Source: Plectrocnemia conspersa (taxonomy: Eukaryota; Arthropoda; Insecta; Trichoptera; Polycentropodidae). From it: a DNA stretch of 64,000 nt. The stretch lies in NCBI GenBank assembly GCA_009617715.1, contig VTFK01000126.1, forward strand, positions 1,037,145 to 1,101,144. Direction: 5' to 3'. Each line of letters opens with the position of its first letter. Within the stretch, counting starts at the first letter, position 1. Below, in pieces: positions 24,057 through 36,296 of the stretch. The position numbers were made by a program, and so were the translations under genes. Under the pieces are notes generated by a model, which was not told where the DNA came from, did not search any database, and saw only the letters and a list, made by a program, of their open reading frames with translations.

Positions 24057-24644
24057 CTACCATTGGTGTGGGTATCCACTGGCGTAGTTGTTGTAACCCC
24101 AATAGTCTCCATCGTGAGCCCAATCTCTATGGGCAGCCGAAGCATGGGCAGCTGCATGAGCTACTTTAGCATGGGCCACAGCAGGGGTGTCTTTAAGATA
24201 TTGGGCATCATGTGTGAGTGCTACAGGGGCGCCGTTCCAGTTAGCCCATCCTTTGTTCCAGCCATTGTTCCAGCCGTTGTTCAAGCCGTTCCAACCATTG
24301 TTCCAGCCGTTGTTTAAGCCGTTCAAGCCATTGATCCAGCCGTTATTCCATCCGTTGTTCCAGCCATTCCAGCCATTGTTCCAACCGTTCAAGCCACCCC
24401 AAGCTCCATGTGTAGCCTGAGCTTTGGCAGCAAAATGAGCAGCTTTAGCGTGGGCTACTTCAGGGGTGTCCACGACGCGACCGTCTGGTCCCAAGGGTGC
24501 TCCGCCCCACGCCCATCCCACAGGATTGCCACTGGCTACAGCGGCCAGACACAATAAAGCTGCTACCTAAAATTTATAATCCATAAATAAATTATAGCAC
24601 AGAAAGATACGAGGAGAAACATGGGTAATACTCACGAATTTCAT
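24057..24644 (-). CDS. CP4: cuticle protein with NGWNNGW repeats, the only - strand member
   Basis: Exons on the - strand 24644-24636 (MKF) and 24566-24057, intron 69 bp, about 172 residues. The signal peptide is [16 protein letters not shown], then [13 protein letters not shown], module 1 ([20 protein letters not shown]), a long Trp/Asn/Gly/Leu repeat ([19 protein letters not shown], more units than CP3), module 2 ([19 protein letters not shown]) and the end [15 protein letters not shown]. It is clearly the closest relative of CP3, in inverted orientation. Trp and Asn-rich segments are unusual for cuticle proteins. The nearest AATAAA on this strand is about 100 bases past the stop (23951-23956). 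Confidence 0.88.
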
Positions 24645-24660
24645 TTTGCTGTGAGCGTCG

Positions 24661-24718
24661 AGCCTTTTCAAAGCGAAGACTGCTTCTGTGCCTGTTGAAG
24701 AACTGCTATGTTTTTATA
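24661..24718 (-). promoter_or_regulatory. CP4 core promoter and conserved leader motif
   Basis: On the - strand TATAAA runs 24718-24713. The leader is GAAGCAGTCTTC, a 5-nt spacer and GAAAAGGCT, with one T-to-C change in the first arm. GCAG starts 35 nt after the TATA start. This is the only promoter of the set without a clear CCCC or GGGG run. Confidence 0.75.
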
Positions 24719-24729
24719 TTGGTTTGAAA

Positions 24730-27525
24730 TGAAATTTTTGAAGGCCGATATCAAGGGCTTGTTTACGCCAATATTGTGATTTTACATATAAGCGCGCATA
24801 TGAATGTAAAATGAATATTTTTTAATTTATTACATTTTTTTATATTGAAAATAAAAATGTACAGTGAAACAATTATTATTAGACGGAAAAGATATACATA
24901 TGTAATATTTATTTTAATATTAATAAACCTGATATATTACCAAATACAGTCATTATGATATTACTAATAATTACTTTCGCTTAGGTACACATTTTGTAAT
25001 TACATATATTATATGTACATAGTGTTATTTATATATTTTAAAATAAAAGTTTACTGTCAAAGTCGCCATTGTTATTAATGCTACAACATTACAATTGTTG
25101 AATAATATATATTTTAGCTTGTAATTTTATTTATCGTTCCCTTTCTGAGATACATTATTGACGATGAATGTGCAGAAACCGGTCAACATGTCAATATAAA
25201 TAATTAATAAAAATATACTTAACATAGTAACAAATTTTATAAAATACAACATTATCGTCATAATCAATTTAGCGGATGTTAAAGTAGATTTTTAAAAAAA
25301 ATTACAGTTAATTTATATTTATTTTATGTACACGAAATTGATTTTTCCACACGCAGTTTTTTTTAATAGTATGTATTTAACTTTAAGCTTTTTTTGTTGT
25401 TTATTTTCTACGGTTATTATACTTGAATTAAAATCTTAAAAGTTTTTTTATATTATATATTAACAATGAATGACAATACAACTAAATATTTAAGCATTCT
25501 ACAGCTGCTAGTTTTTTTTTTATTCATTTATAATAAATGACCTAGTAATGATTGTCAATAAACTATCATTACATTTAGATTAAGTGTCTGTTGATATTGC
25601 AACTATTAAATGAATAATTAAGTCTGTTTATTAAGCGTACTTTAAACTTATGCAAATAATTTCAATATATAATATATATAGAATAATGATTCAATGAACA
25701 CAAATGAGTGTTTTTTCCCAATAACCAATTACTGTTTTTAAAATAATTTAAAAATAATTTTAGTTACTTGTATATGTAATAATTCAAGTAATAAAAATAC
25801 TTTTGCGGTTTAATTGGACTTCTTAATGATTTTATAATTTTATTGTGTTACACTTTATGTATCCGGTATGTGAAAAATTATATGCATAGTAATGTGTTAT
25901 ATAATAAATTCTATATTCAAAGTCAACATCCAAATGTTTGCATTTTTTAACATTGTTATTAAACCTTGAATGTGAGCTTTTTGTTATATTTTACTTTCAA
26001 TATATATTATAAATAGAAACAAACTGATATTGAGGTCAAATTCACGTGACAGTTTTATTTTAGTTTTACGATTATATTTATATTTTGAAGTTACAATGGT
26101 TGTTTATAATAATTAATAATTTTGAAAAAATCGTAAAGTGATTACATAGAGAAAACATGCAAAATAATAACAAAAAAAAATTCATTTGTTTCCGATCGAC
26201 TTATAATACTAAACTTGTTTTGAAGCAAAAAACTATTTTTATGACATATTTCATTTTTTAACGAATATTGTAAGGGCTAATAAGAGTTCCATTCTATAAC
26301 AAAAATTCAAGGCATATTCTTAAAAACAAAGGAATTAACAGTCATAATAATAACACTGGATTGGCCACTTTCAACTACTATTTGTTTCATTCAATAAAAC
26401 ATTTTTCTAAAGGAAAAATATTCAATTAAATAAAAAGAGTGACATTTGCTCCTTTTGATTGTTTTAATTCTAAACTAGAAAATTATTACAAAAGGGCAGC
26501 AGAAGGTTATATAAGACGATGAAAATTATATCATATAAACAAATCGAAAATACTGGAAAATGCAATTTAAGTTTAATTGATAAAAACGTCATTACCCTTA
26601 ATGTATGCAGCTTTACATTTTTCTTTATTATTTATTTTTATCATCAATATAAATAATAAACAACAATAGTTCTAATATGAAACCTTGTGAGATAAACATG
26701 ATTTGTAAGTTTTTGCTTTATATTAAAAAAATAATTGTTAAACCATTTTGAAACTATTTCACTTATGCTTGTAATCTACAATTTCTTTAACATTATGTTT
26801 ATATCTACTATTCGAAAGCTTTCTTAAAGTTATTACTATTCTATAATTCTAACCTTTAACAGAATTTCTTTCAGAGTTGATTTTTTTAAGACAAAAAGTG
26901 TTAAGAAATTACATTAAATATATTTATTTAAGTTAAAATTTATTTTTATAATTCAAGTTTGAAATAGTGTTTTAAAAAACATGTTTATAATATTGCTATT
27001 TCTCTAACTTTTCATACTGCTTTATTTATATGATCTTCCTAGATATGATTATAAATTCTTTCCAGTGCAATAATTAAAATACCTATTCACTTTAGATTTT
27101 CCTAAAAAATTGAAACGGATCTAATGGTTATTTCGTGCATTTTTTACATCAGAATAAATTGCCTTAGATTTTAGTTAGTTGTCAAGTAAATGTGACAATA
27201 TTATTTTATCGTAATTATGGGATACTAAACATCTTAAATGTTTTTAATTCTATTGAAAATTTTTTTATTATTATATATATTTTCTGGATCATACAGATTT
27301 AGGAGGTATTATTAAGCGAGTGAAAGAGACAGATATGGAAACACGATATAGTTCATTATATAAAAGCCCGCTTGTCTCCCTTGCACCAATGCAAAATCCT
27401 TTATCTTTGGTCACATTTGAAAGCAATCGACTTGTTTACGTGTTTTTTTTTATAAATCATGTCTTATCACGTCAAGGAAGCAAATATTGGTCAATGTTGG
27501 AATTGGCGAATTGGCAAACAAACAA
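24730..27525. other. AT-rich intergenic DNA, no gene seen
   Basis: Long featureless AT-rich stretch between divergent CP4 and CP5. An open frame at 27320-27607 is upstream sequence of CP5, not a gene. Confidence 0.6.
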
Positions 27526-27530
27526 CAAAG

Positions 27531-27597
27531 CGAAGGTCAAAGAATGGTCAAGGGGGGTGTGTATTTGCAAGACGAGCCCCCCATTTTTTGACCTTCG
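27531..27597. promoter_or_regulatory. CP5 upstream inverted repeat with AGGTCA half-sites
   Basis: CGAAGGTCAAAGAATGG (27531-27547) is mirrored, with one mismatch, by CCATTTTTTGACCTTCG (27581-27597), with GGGGGG and CCCCCC inside the arms. Each arm holds an AAGGTCAA sequence, the half-site type bound by insect nuclear receptors such as FTZ-F1 and HR3/E75. It ends 21 bases before the CP5 TATA box. Binding is inference. Confidence 0.6.
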
Positions 27598-27618
27598 TTT
27601 ACCTTAGCCGCAGTTGGG

Positions 27619-27676
27619 TATAAATGCTCCAGTATTCCTCGTAATTGTCAGTAGCAGTTTTCCGATCGGATCAGGC
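27619..27676 (+). promoter_or_regulatory. CP5 core promoter with a degenerate leader motif
   Basis: TATAAA at 27619-27624. The first arm AGCAGTTTTC is intact with GCAG 35 nt after the TATA start, but the second arm is replaced by GGATCAGGCAACT, so the foldback is lost here. Confidence 0.68.
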
Positions 27677-27696
27677 AACTAACTCATTCAGCAGAA

Positions 27697-29004
27697 ATGA
27701 AATTCGTAAGTAAATAATATTACTATTTTTTAATTGTCATGCATACAAGCTTTCAATAGAGCGCTATAAAATTGAGGTAAATTAAATACAATTGAAAGAA
27801 AAATAATTAAAAAAAATATTTTGGATGTTGGTCTACAATATTTTATGACTTATAAAGACATTTAATAATATTTTATAATAAATTCTCCATTTACTTATAA
27901 ATATGTATGTTTAGAAAAGACTATTTTTAAATGACACTTTTATTATAAATAAAACATTAAATTATAGAAAAGACAGGTACAAGGAAATTAAAAAATATAT
28001 TTATAACATTATCAAATTTAATCCAAAACTCTTCTAAAAATGAAATTAATTTGATATGATAAAACAGGAGGGCTTAAAAACAATAAATAGTATGAAAAAA
28101 AATTACTATATTATAAAATATTTGTTTTCGTCATAGACCTCCAGAATTATTGTGAAAAATATGCTATGTAGATAAATATCATTGTGACAAACAGTATATT
28201 TCTTTGACTATTTTTTTTTAAATATTCACCAGATTCATAAAAATACCAATCAAAATAATAATTTAAACAATATTTTATAAATATTACAATTAATAAAGCA
28301 ATGGTCTTAAATTTTATATATTTTTATCTGTTTGAAGTATTTTTACATACACGCTGTTAACGCATTGTATTCACGCCTTTTATTTTACAGCTGTAGATTT
28401 AAAACAACAATATTAATAATAATAATAAGAAAATGTGTTATATAATGTTTAACGATTATCGAACCTAAAATATTAAATATTGATACTGTTGAAATAACGA
28501 TGAAATATTGTATAATATAAACAAAACGGTTTTTGTATGTACGATCTTCAAATATCATTTTTTTATTATTTATGAAATCGTCCAAAATGACTGTAAATCT
28601 GTTTGTTTTAACCGTATGTAGGTTTTACAGTGATACATTTATACTATCAATTTTTATTAATTTATTTACAGCTCGTAGCTCTCTTCTTCCTCTTCGCCGC
28701 TGTTACAGCGTATCCAGTCAGCTGGGCTGGTCCTTATGCCCATGATGGTTGGGCACACAACAGCTGGGCTCACAACGGATTGGCTCATGGAGCCTGGCAC
28801 CATGGACCAGCCCATGTGGCCCTCACCCATGACGCTCAATATCTCCTCGACACTCCAGCCGTATCCCACGCCAAGGCTAACCATGCCGTAGCCCATGCTT
28901 CAGCTGCTCACCGCGACTGGACCGGATACAACCAAGACCACCATTCCTACGGGTACGCCCATGGATACGCTCATGGACATCCCCATCATTATGCCCACTG
29001 GTAA
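27697..29004 (+). CDS. CP5: short His/Trp-rich cuticle protein with one module
   Basis: Exons 27697-27705 (MKF) and 28672-29004, intron 966 bp, about 113 residues. The signal peptide MKFLVALFFLFAAVTA is followed by YPVSWAGPYAHDG, a Trp/Ala/His repeat (HNSWAHNGLAHGAWHHG), a single module of the second type ([22 protein letters not shown]) and a Gly/His/Tyr tail. The first-type module ([10 protein letters not shown]) present in CP3, CP4 and CP7 is missing, making this the smallest intact member. AATAAA lies at 29181-29186, unusually far (about 180 bases) past the stop. The gene is set between long AT-rich spacers. Confidence 0.87.
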
Positions 29005-29189
29005 ATCGGACTCAAAGCTGGACATCTACAGAAGAAATGGTGGCGAAAATATCGATTGTTGATTATTGTTTATTGAAATTTACACAAACACATTCACCAT
29101 ATGCATAAGCGATCATTTTGTAAATAACCACAAAGTTGTAAATATGTAAAAAAAATAATTTATATTTTTTTAGAGCATTGAATAAATTG

Positions 29190-30595
29190 ATTTGAATATA
29201 TTTATGGGTTTCTTTTAATATTTTCATGTTATAATTTGTACCCAATGAGAAAATTATTTAAAAATATAATTTTCATTAATCATACACTTATTGGAATTAA
29301 GTAAAAACTAAAAGCATTTTCATACAATATTAAAATAATTATAAAATTATAATAACAGAGAGTATCATCTGACAATTTGAGTTATTTTTATGTGTACTTG
29401 GTTTCTTGATTTTAAAAATAGATCGTTTCTGGTTCACACGTGATAATTTAATTGGTTCATTTTTAACTATCGATTCACATTCTTACATAATAGCAAATAT
29501 AATGGCTATAATATATATAAATAAAAAAAAATTCAGAACACAGGACTGATTTTAATATGGAGTATTAAACTAAATGTAATTCACAATAATAGCAAAAATA
29601 ACTCAAATTGACAAAAAAAATCTGATCTATTATAATTTTCAATTAAACGGTTATTTTTTTCGTAATATCATATTTCCACGGTAGCAAAATTGATTTTTTG
29701 TTAACACGTTCAATCTGATATAAACTACATTATCTGTATATGTATGTTTCTTATTTATACATAAATTATATGACAACTAGCGTATCTGATTAAAAAAATA
29801 AAAGTTGTACATAAAAGTAGTATAACTTAACAAAATGTTTTCTATGTTTATTACCCGTGAATAACATAATTTATTCATAATACATAATTCAATTTGAAAG
29901 GTATTAATCTCATCAATATTAATGAACTGATCGAATATTTAAAAAAAATAAGTGTTTTATTTAATAAGGTAGATAGGAGACTAATGAACTCAATGCTTAT
30001 CGTAATATATAAGCTTAATAGAACGATCTGATTTATAGTTATTAAACTTTATTTGAATCAACAATTATTTATTGCAATAATAAACATAAGACTTTGAAAA
30101 TGTACATAAACACATTATTGAACTTTACATTAAAGGATTTGCCGCCATTGCGACACTTAGGCCGATATTTAATAGAAAGAACGTGCTTATACATATATCT
30201 GAATACGTAGACAATGCATTCACAAATTTATTTCAGTACGAATTTTTGACGTATCAGTTAATAACAAACTGTTTTTGGATTCGGTACTCACAATTTTTCA
30301 TAGTGACTTTAAAAATTGAAAATGAACTAACCATCTTCATCTACATCATTAGAAAATGATAGTATTGTTGGAACTAAAGCAAAGAATATTATTTTGAATT
30401 TTTATTTTTTAAAAGTAATTAATTGTATTTTAAAATATGTATTATATATTTTCTATGTATGTAAAATTAAATCTTTTATATGTATGTACTTTGTATCACT
30501 ATATAACAAAAATATTTTATTAAATTTTGAAATGTTTTTAATTGCATTTTTTAAATAATATATAATACGTGTAAAAGTATTTATAATCACTTACA
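29190..30595. other. AT-rich intergenic DNA, no gene seen
   Basis: Featureless AT-rich sequence. Confidence 0.6.
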
Positions 30596-30599
30596 AATT

Positions 30600-30790
30600 C
30601 TCCAAACTATGCCGACACGCTGCAGATTTGCGATAATAACCGTTATTGCAGCGCAGGTAGAAACAAAAACAACACACAATCGTATTTTCGTGCGACGTAT
30701 ACGACTTTATTCTTGTGACTGGGCTCTAGCACGCGCGAATGTATGTGTGTAAAAATTGGATAGAGTGACGTCACTGCTCTACTACTTCCT
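30600..30790. promoter_or_regulatory. GC-richer island with a perfect CRE palindrome
   Basis: A short GC-richer block containing GCGACGTATACGAC, CACGCGCG and the 12-nt palindrome AGTGACGTCACT (30764-30775), whose core TGACGTCA is the consensus CREB/ATF site. No gene starts nearby with the cluster signature; CP6 begins 1.4 kb downstream. It could be a distal enhancer or the promoter of an old element. Confidence 0.35.
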
Positions 30791-30794
30791 TTTT

Positions 30795-32085
30795 TTTACT
30801 TTATAGTAAATAATCACAAAATAAATTTCGATTTTGAATGAATAAAAAAAATCACTTCAAAATATATTTTTTATTGATCCAAATTTTTTTTCTAAGGACT
30901 TAACCTCTGTTAAAATGTAGGAAATTTTGATGCAAAATATTTTCACATCGTCTGCATTTTTATTTTTTTTACCAAAAGAAGTAAGGTCTAAAGAATGAGG
31001 TTAAAAAGATAACATCTTCTGGCCTAGTTCTTTGATTTTATTGAGAGTTAATTATGCCATATAGGGAAGCGGATTATCGTGTTGTTGTTGCTAAATGCAG
31101 GCCTATTTTTTTACTTTGCTGTCGAAATGATACAGCTGATAATAATAACTTTGTAATCCTACCATATACACAAAATAACTTTTGTTACAGTGAGCTCGGG
31201 TTTCGAGAAACGTTTTTTTTAACCGACGATTGTTGTCATATAATACTCATTTTTCATCTCCGGTTATCAAATGATCGAGAAAGAGCAATCAGCTTCAAGA
31301 TATAGAAGCGTTTGGGATATGTACCAAATTCATGTGGGTTATTCTTGACTTGAAATAGTGTTTATTTATTCATAGCAATTATGACTATCAACAAAAATAG
31401 CATCAATATATTACATTTTTTTAATATGCATTTATAATTATTGTAAATTATAATAACACCAATATAATAAAAAAAGCTATTATGAAATCGAAACTTCTGT
31501 TAATTGACAATTAAAAAAAAGCAGGATATGAGTATGTTTACAATTACATATACATATTAATAAATTTACACATATTTGATGTTATACAGTTATATGAATT
31601 TACCAATATGTTCTATATTTGGACATATCTCGATATAAAAGTTATGAAAAATTCACCGGAAAATGCGTTCTTAATTGAGTCGTGACCTAAAGTGTAAGTG
31701 CCTTTTTATTTATGATTGAAGTGTTGCACGCCAATTGTTCAATTACTGGACTGGAAAGCGCAAACACAATGAGTTTCGTATTGGATTATATTTCAGGATA
31801 TTATAACCTTTTACGGATCATGACTCCATAGTTTTGCTCAATAAAGATCACGGCTAGATAAATAAAATTTGATTGAATGGTACATAAAATGTAATTGATT
31901 TATTTTTCGTAATTATATTTATTATTCAAAGAATGTTATATAAACACCAATACATATATTAATCAGTGCACGCATCGTTAATTCGTAATATAGACGAAAA
32001 AATGACATTGAAGTGGCAAATTATATTTTTAGGAAATACTTTTTTGTATGTATGTACATTATTTAAATTGTCACATTAAACTGTG
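30795..32085. other. AT-rich intergenic DNA upstream of CP6
   Basis: No coding region or repeat recognised. The 83-codon open frame at 31054-31305 has Cys/Phe-rich chance composition. Confidence 0.55.
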
Positions 32086-32087
32086 GT

Positions 32088-32165
32088 GGGGTGGAGAACC
32101 CTCGTCAGGATATAAATTCGTTCAAGTGTCGCGAAGAGCTCATTGCCAGTTTTCATCGTTGAAAG
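32088..32165 (+). promoter_or_regulatory. CP6 promoter with a diverged leader motif
   Basis: GGGG at 32088-32091, TATAAA at 32111-32116, then CCAGTTTTC, a 6-nt spacer ATCGTT and GAAAG (32161-32165). The arms can still pair but the outer AAGC/GCTT parts are lost. Confidence 0.65.
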
Positions 32166-32178
32166 CAGTATATTAAAA

Positions 32179-32780
32179 ATGACCATGAAGATTGTAAGTG
32201 TATTTATCATATAAAAACTATATATGCATACATTATTGATTCATGTTTGTTACAGATTTTAACAGTTTTGGCGTTTCTCGCAGTAGCATCTGCTCAACCT
32301 GTACAATTGTATGGAAAATATACAGATTACAGTTGGAATAAAGCTTGGTCGAATTATGATTGGGGAAAAAATGGTTGGGCTCATGGTTGGTCTACTCCGA
32401 ATCCGTATTCTGCAAACGTTGCATATGTGAAACAATCACCTATCGCTAATATTGCTAATCCTTATTCTGCAAACGTTGCATATGTGAAACAATCACCTAT
32501 CGCTAATGTTGCTAATCCTTATTCTGTAAACGTTCCTCTTGTGAAACAAGCACCTATCGTACATATTCCATATGTATCATATTTCTCTCCTGTTGCCCAC
32601 TATATACAAGCTGCTCATGTTGCATTAACACCAGATTTTCAATACATTCTGGATACTCCAGCTGTGACACATGCCAAGGCTAATCATGCTCTTGCTCATG
32701 CTTCTGCTACCCGAAGGAACTGGCTTATACAATCTGCTAATTTTTATGGCTATAATAATTATGCTAGACGTTACTGGTAA
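32179..32780 (+). CDS. CP6: diverged cuticle protein with a PYSANVAYVKQSP repeat
   Basis: Exons 32179-32193 and 32256-32780, intron 62 bp. There are two in-frame ATGs; by comparison with the MKF/MKFL starts of the other genes the second (32185, MKI) is the likely start, giving 177 residues (179 from the first). Signal peptide MKIILTVLAFLAVASA, then a Trp/Asn/Tyr region, three units of PYSANVAYVKQSPIANIAN, one second-type module (ALTPDFQYILDTPAVTHAK) and the end YGYNNYARRYW, which recalls CP3/CP4. Its codons are markedly more AT-rich at third positions than its neighbours, and it has more Lys, Ile and Val, so it may be expressed less or elsewhere. AATAAA lies at 32826-32831. Confidence 0.83.
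32403..32570 (+). repeat. 57-bp tandem repeat in CP6
   Basis: Units start at 32403, 32460 and 32517, exactly 57 bp (19 codons) apart. The first two are nearly identical; the third drifts after NVPLVKQAPI. Confidence 0.88.
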
Positions 32781-32834
32781 ACGTCAACATTCATGATCGA
32801 TGGCCAAAGTTGTCATAAAAAAGTCAATAAACAA

Positions 32835-33830
32835 ATAGCAAAAACACTTACATTTCCTTGATTTTTTTTGTTTTTAAATTATTACGTGTGTTATATTTTT
32901 ATTTTGTAATAAATTATATGACTTTTTATTGACTTTTTTTTTGTAAAATAAAGAGATAAACGTGAAAGAGTTGTAAATGTTATCAAAGGCTATTGATTAA
33001 ATTTTTAGAAAAATCAAAAACCAAATAGACTGATTAAAAAGATTCATTAAGATCATTAGAATGTCAATAGTAATATTTTTATTATTTAATTAATAAAATA
33101 TTTGTATTTATTATATTTTTTTAATAATGGTATATATTATTAATACGTTAATTATATCAAATTACAATGTGCCATTCATATTATTAAGATTATTTTATTT
33201 TTGAGATTTAAATTTTGTAAAATGAAAAAAATCTCTGTCATGCCATCTGATATATTATACTTACAAAGTAACAAATCATTGGTTTAAAGTACTTATAAAT
33301 ATAAATATTTACGTGTGATTAGAACTAAGCCGACAGCAATAAGGAGTTTGTAATCGTTTTTATTATGCTCATGACAACTTAAGAAATCGATTACATATAG
33401 AAAATAGTCATGGGCCCTTTCTGCATTCGGCTATTCAATTGTACAAATTTTTAAATCGATAATGCAATAGTGATCGGAATGCATTGCGGGTATTCAATTA
33501 CTACAAGGTTTTATCGAATTGAAAACAATTTACGTAATAAATTTTTATATGGATTTATTTGTTGGTAAGTATTCAATTTATAAGTTATTTTTGAATTGTT
33601 GTTAAACTATATCATATATGAGCACATATCATCAATTGAGAAAACACGGGATTTTTTAGTGTAGGTAAGATAATTTAATTAAAAATAATTTTAGAGATGT
33701 TAATAAATATTACAAAATAACGTAGCCCAAATAAAATATTTTTGGCTTCCTAAAAATTTCAAAGAAATAAATTGGTAAATTGGACACATCAGACATCCAA
33801 ATAAAAAACATTGCTTTTAAGTATAGATCA
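32835..33830. other. AT-rich intergenic DNA, no gene seen
   Basis: Featureless AT-rich stretch downstream of CP6. Confidence 0.55.
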
Positions 33831-33965
33831 TATTGTATTTGTTATGGGTTATTAATAAAAATATATCAGACTAGTTGCTCAATTGATTTAACCCGATTGT
33901 TAACCAACAGCATTGATTTCATCCCGCCTATATTACTATCACTAACAGTGATTTTTAAAAAGCCT

Positions 33966-34030
33966 TAGACAAAAGTTTTTTATGGGTTATTAGTAAAAAC
34001 AATTGAGTCTCGGGTGCTAATTATTCCTCC
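33966..34030 (+). mobile_element. small non-LTR reverse transcriptase fragment
   Basis: ATGGGTTATTAGTAAAAA-CAATTG and CTCGGGTGCT match the reverse transcriptase fragment at 40754-40790 (GLLVKKLSDLGY). It abuts an inverted SINE at 34034. Confidence 0.4.
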
Positions 34031-34033
34031 GTG

Positions 34034-34205
34034 AGATTAGGAAAATCTATGTAAACCTTATCTGTGATGATCGATCGTAATTATAATTATATAATAATTA
34101 CTACAATAATTCCGATCTTTCAAACACGATAGAAATTGAAACACATTAAGGCCATTAAATATTCAACGACTTATACCACTCGTCTAGCGTGTTGATAAAA
34201 ATACA
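34034..34205 (-). mobile_element. tRNA-derived SINE, copy S3 (inverted)
   Basis: The reverse complement reads GACGAGTGGTATAAGTCGTTG (20 of its bases resemble S1 and S2), then TTTCTATCGTGTTTGAAAG, ATCGGAATTATTG and GATCATCACAGATAAGGTTT. The box B region has been lost between head and tail. Confidence 0.65.
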
Positions 34206-34494
34206 ACAATATTATTCTAATGCATCATATTTGATTATGGCATATAGCATGGATATATAAAGTTCAACAATTTTAAGAGTATGATTTTCATATTTATATT
34301 TTGATTTTATTTTTTAAATATAAATGTATTATAAATTAAATATGTTTTCTATGGCTTTGATATAAAACAAATCAGTTAATTTATATTAATTTATATTATG
34401 TGCAGAACGGAACGATCTAAGTGAAATTTTTTGCTGCAGTAATGGTTTTAATTTATTTTGCTGTAACCAAGCTTTTTCAGATAAATAATCACAA

Positions 34495-35130
34495 TCATTG
34501 TCACGCAATCGTCGTAAAAGATAGTATCCCCAAATATCAATAGAAAAAAAATACGTTTTATTAGCTTTTATATGGTTTGATCACTAAGTATATATTACAT
34601 GTTCACGTTTAAAGCGTACCAAATTCAGTCAAATCTAACGTATATGTGCATTAAATTGTAAACAATAATAATGTTTATGTATTATAAAAGGAAAAACTCA
34701 CTTTTCGGCCTCGGAGCCCGTCGCCGGGAATTCAAAATTTGAAGACACTATTACGAAGATTGTTTATCTAGTTTAATCAATGTATTCTTCTAATCTTCAA
34801 CACGTTATGTATATACTTCATTTTCATAGTTACAACACACCTACTTAATTTGCAATCCGATTATTTATATTCAGTTAAATGACGAATTAATGAAAATTAT
34901 TGTCGCGTAGCAAAATTTTATTATTAAATAACAATTATTTAAATCTGTTGTCACGGTACTGTCGGCTATATTGTTTTATATTTTAATGCTTATTTTTTAT
35001 TGGTTGAAACAACAGAATGCATTACCGACCAAATTCAATTTTTGTTTTTATTATTATTTATTATAATTAAATATATTTCCTTTGTTTACGTGTATTATTA
35101 TACACCGTTCATACAAAGCGATACGATTTA
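34495..35130 (+). repeat. dispersed repeat C, copy 1 of 3
   Basis: About 640 bp alignable with 50900-51580 and, inverted, with 62955-63625. Shared landmarks: CCCAAATATCAATAGA, AAAAACTCACTTTTCGGCCT, GGGAATTCAAAATTTGAAGA, AATTTGCAATCCGATTATTT and TATTGTCGCGTAGCAAAA. No terminal inverted repeats or coding region seen, so the class is unknown. Confidence 0.82.
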
Positions 35131-35139
35131 CAGAATAGA

Positions 35140-35940
35140 GAATTGAATGGATTATATTTCATTTTAACTTATGCGCGTCCGGAAGTGGCTTAGAACAATT
35201 AATCTTCACGTATTGGAGTAGCACGTAATCGGTCGTCAGTACGTCGCTGTTCAGCTCAATTTTTATTTTTTACTTTAAAAGTTTAAAGCAGAAAATAATA
35301 CACAGTTGACATAGAAATGGCAGTCAGAATGACATGTGAAAATGTCACGTCGCGTTCTTGTGATAGACAGACAGACACATGTACTTTCTGTTAAATTGGG
35401 TAAGTAATGAAAACTATTATGTACATACATATATTTATAATTTAAAAACCGTACTATAAAACCTATTAAAAATGTACATTTCAAGTCCATTGTACATTGG
35501 ATAAGACAGATATCTTTTAAACGTTCACGAGAAATCTTAAAATGAAGAAAAATAATAGTATATTACTGTTCACTGTGATATCGATAGTAAGAGCATAAAG
35601 CAGATTGTTTGTGTTATCTTTATTTTTAATAACTAAAATAGTTCTAAGGAAATCATTAATAAAAAGTACACATAGGATGTTTTTTTATTGCATCAACGAT
35701 TTTTATCTTATTTTTAGTGCTAGTTTACATCAGTTACCATGTTTTATTCTAAACTAACGTTTATCTTATTAATTATGACAGATAAGCATTGCGTTTTTCA
35801 GATCATATCGCTTCGGCTAAACGGTATGTTTATAGCGTGTTTTTAATGACCACAAACATTCAATAAAAACCGTTTTACGTGCATTCTAGAATAACACCTT
35901 TTATAGAGCGTTGTTTGTTGTGCTTAATTAAAAATAATTG
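35140..35940. other. intergenic DNA, no gene seen
   Basis: AT-rich, no recognisable element. The open frame at 35275-35490 (- strand) looks like chance. Confidence 0.55.
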
Positions 35941-35944
35941 AAAT

Positions 35945-36296
35945 CGATTAACTCTTTGTTGACGTATCACGGCCGCCCAGACATGCACTGTCATATTTTT
36001 GCAGTTTGTTCGCGGAAAATGCGGCAGATTGAAAGTAGGAAACGCAGTTTATTGAGAAAAATCGGCAAGGCAATCTTGTGCCTTGCGTGCATTTTTCGCA
36101 GGTCCAGTTTGTAGGTCGTAACTGACAAACAGAATCGGCATCATCGGACAGGTGTTGGTCTGTGTTGGATATTGTGGAATCGAAGGCGCTAAACGAACGA
36201 ATAGGTAGGCGTAAAAGTCGGACAGGAATTGCGGAATGCAATCGAATGACAGAGGTGTGTCCGTCGGAGCCCTCCACGGGGGCTTTTCAGTTTTAC
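35945..36296. promoter_or_regulatory. GC-richer upstream region of CP7
   Basis: Base composition rises sharply in the 350 bases before the CP7 TATA box, as also seen upstream of CP1 and CP2. It contains CACGGGGGC ending at 36283. The overlapping antisense open frames (35948-36330) lack family resemblance. Most simply an upstream control region. Confidence 0.45.

Noticed and set aside
31054..31305. 83-codon open frame between CP5 and CP6
   Set aside because: Cys/Phe-rich, no recognisable motif, no cluster-type promoter and no intron signals that would extend it.
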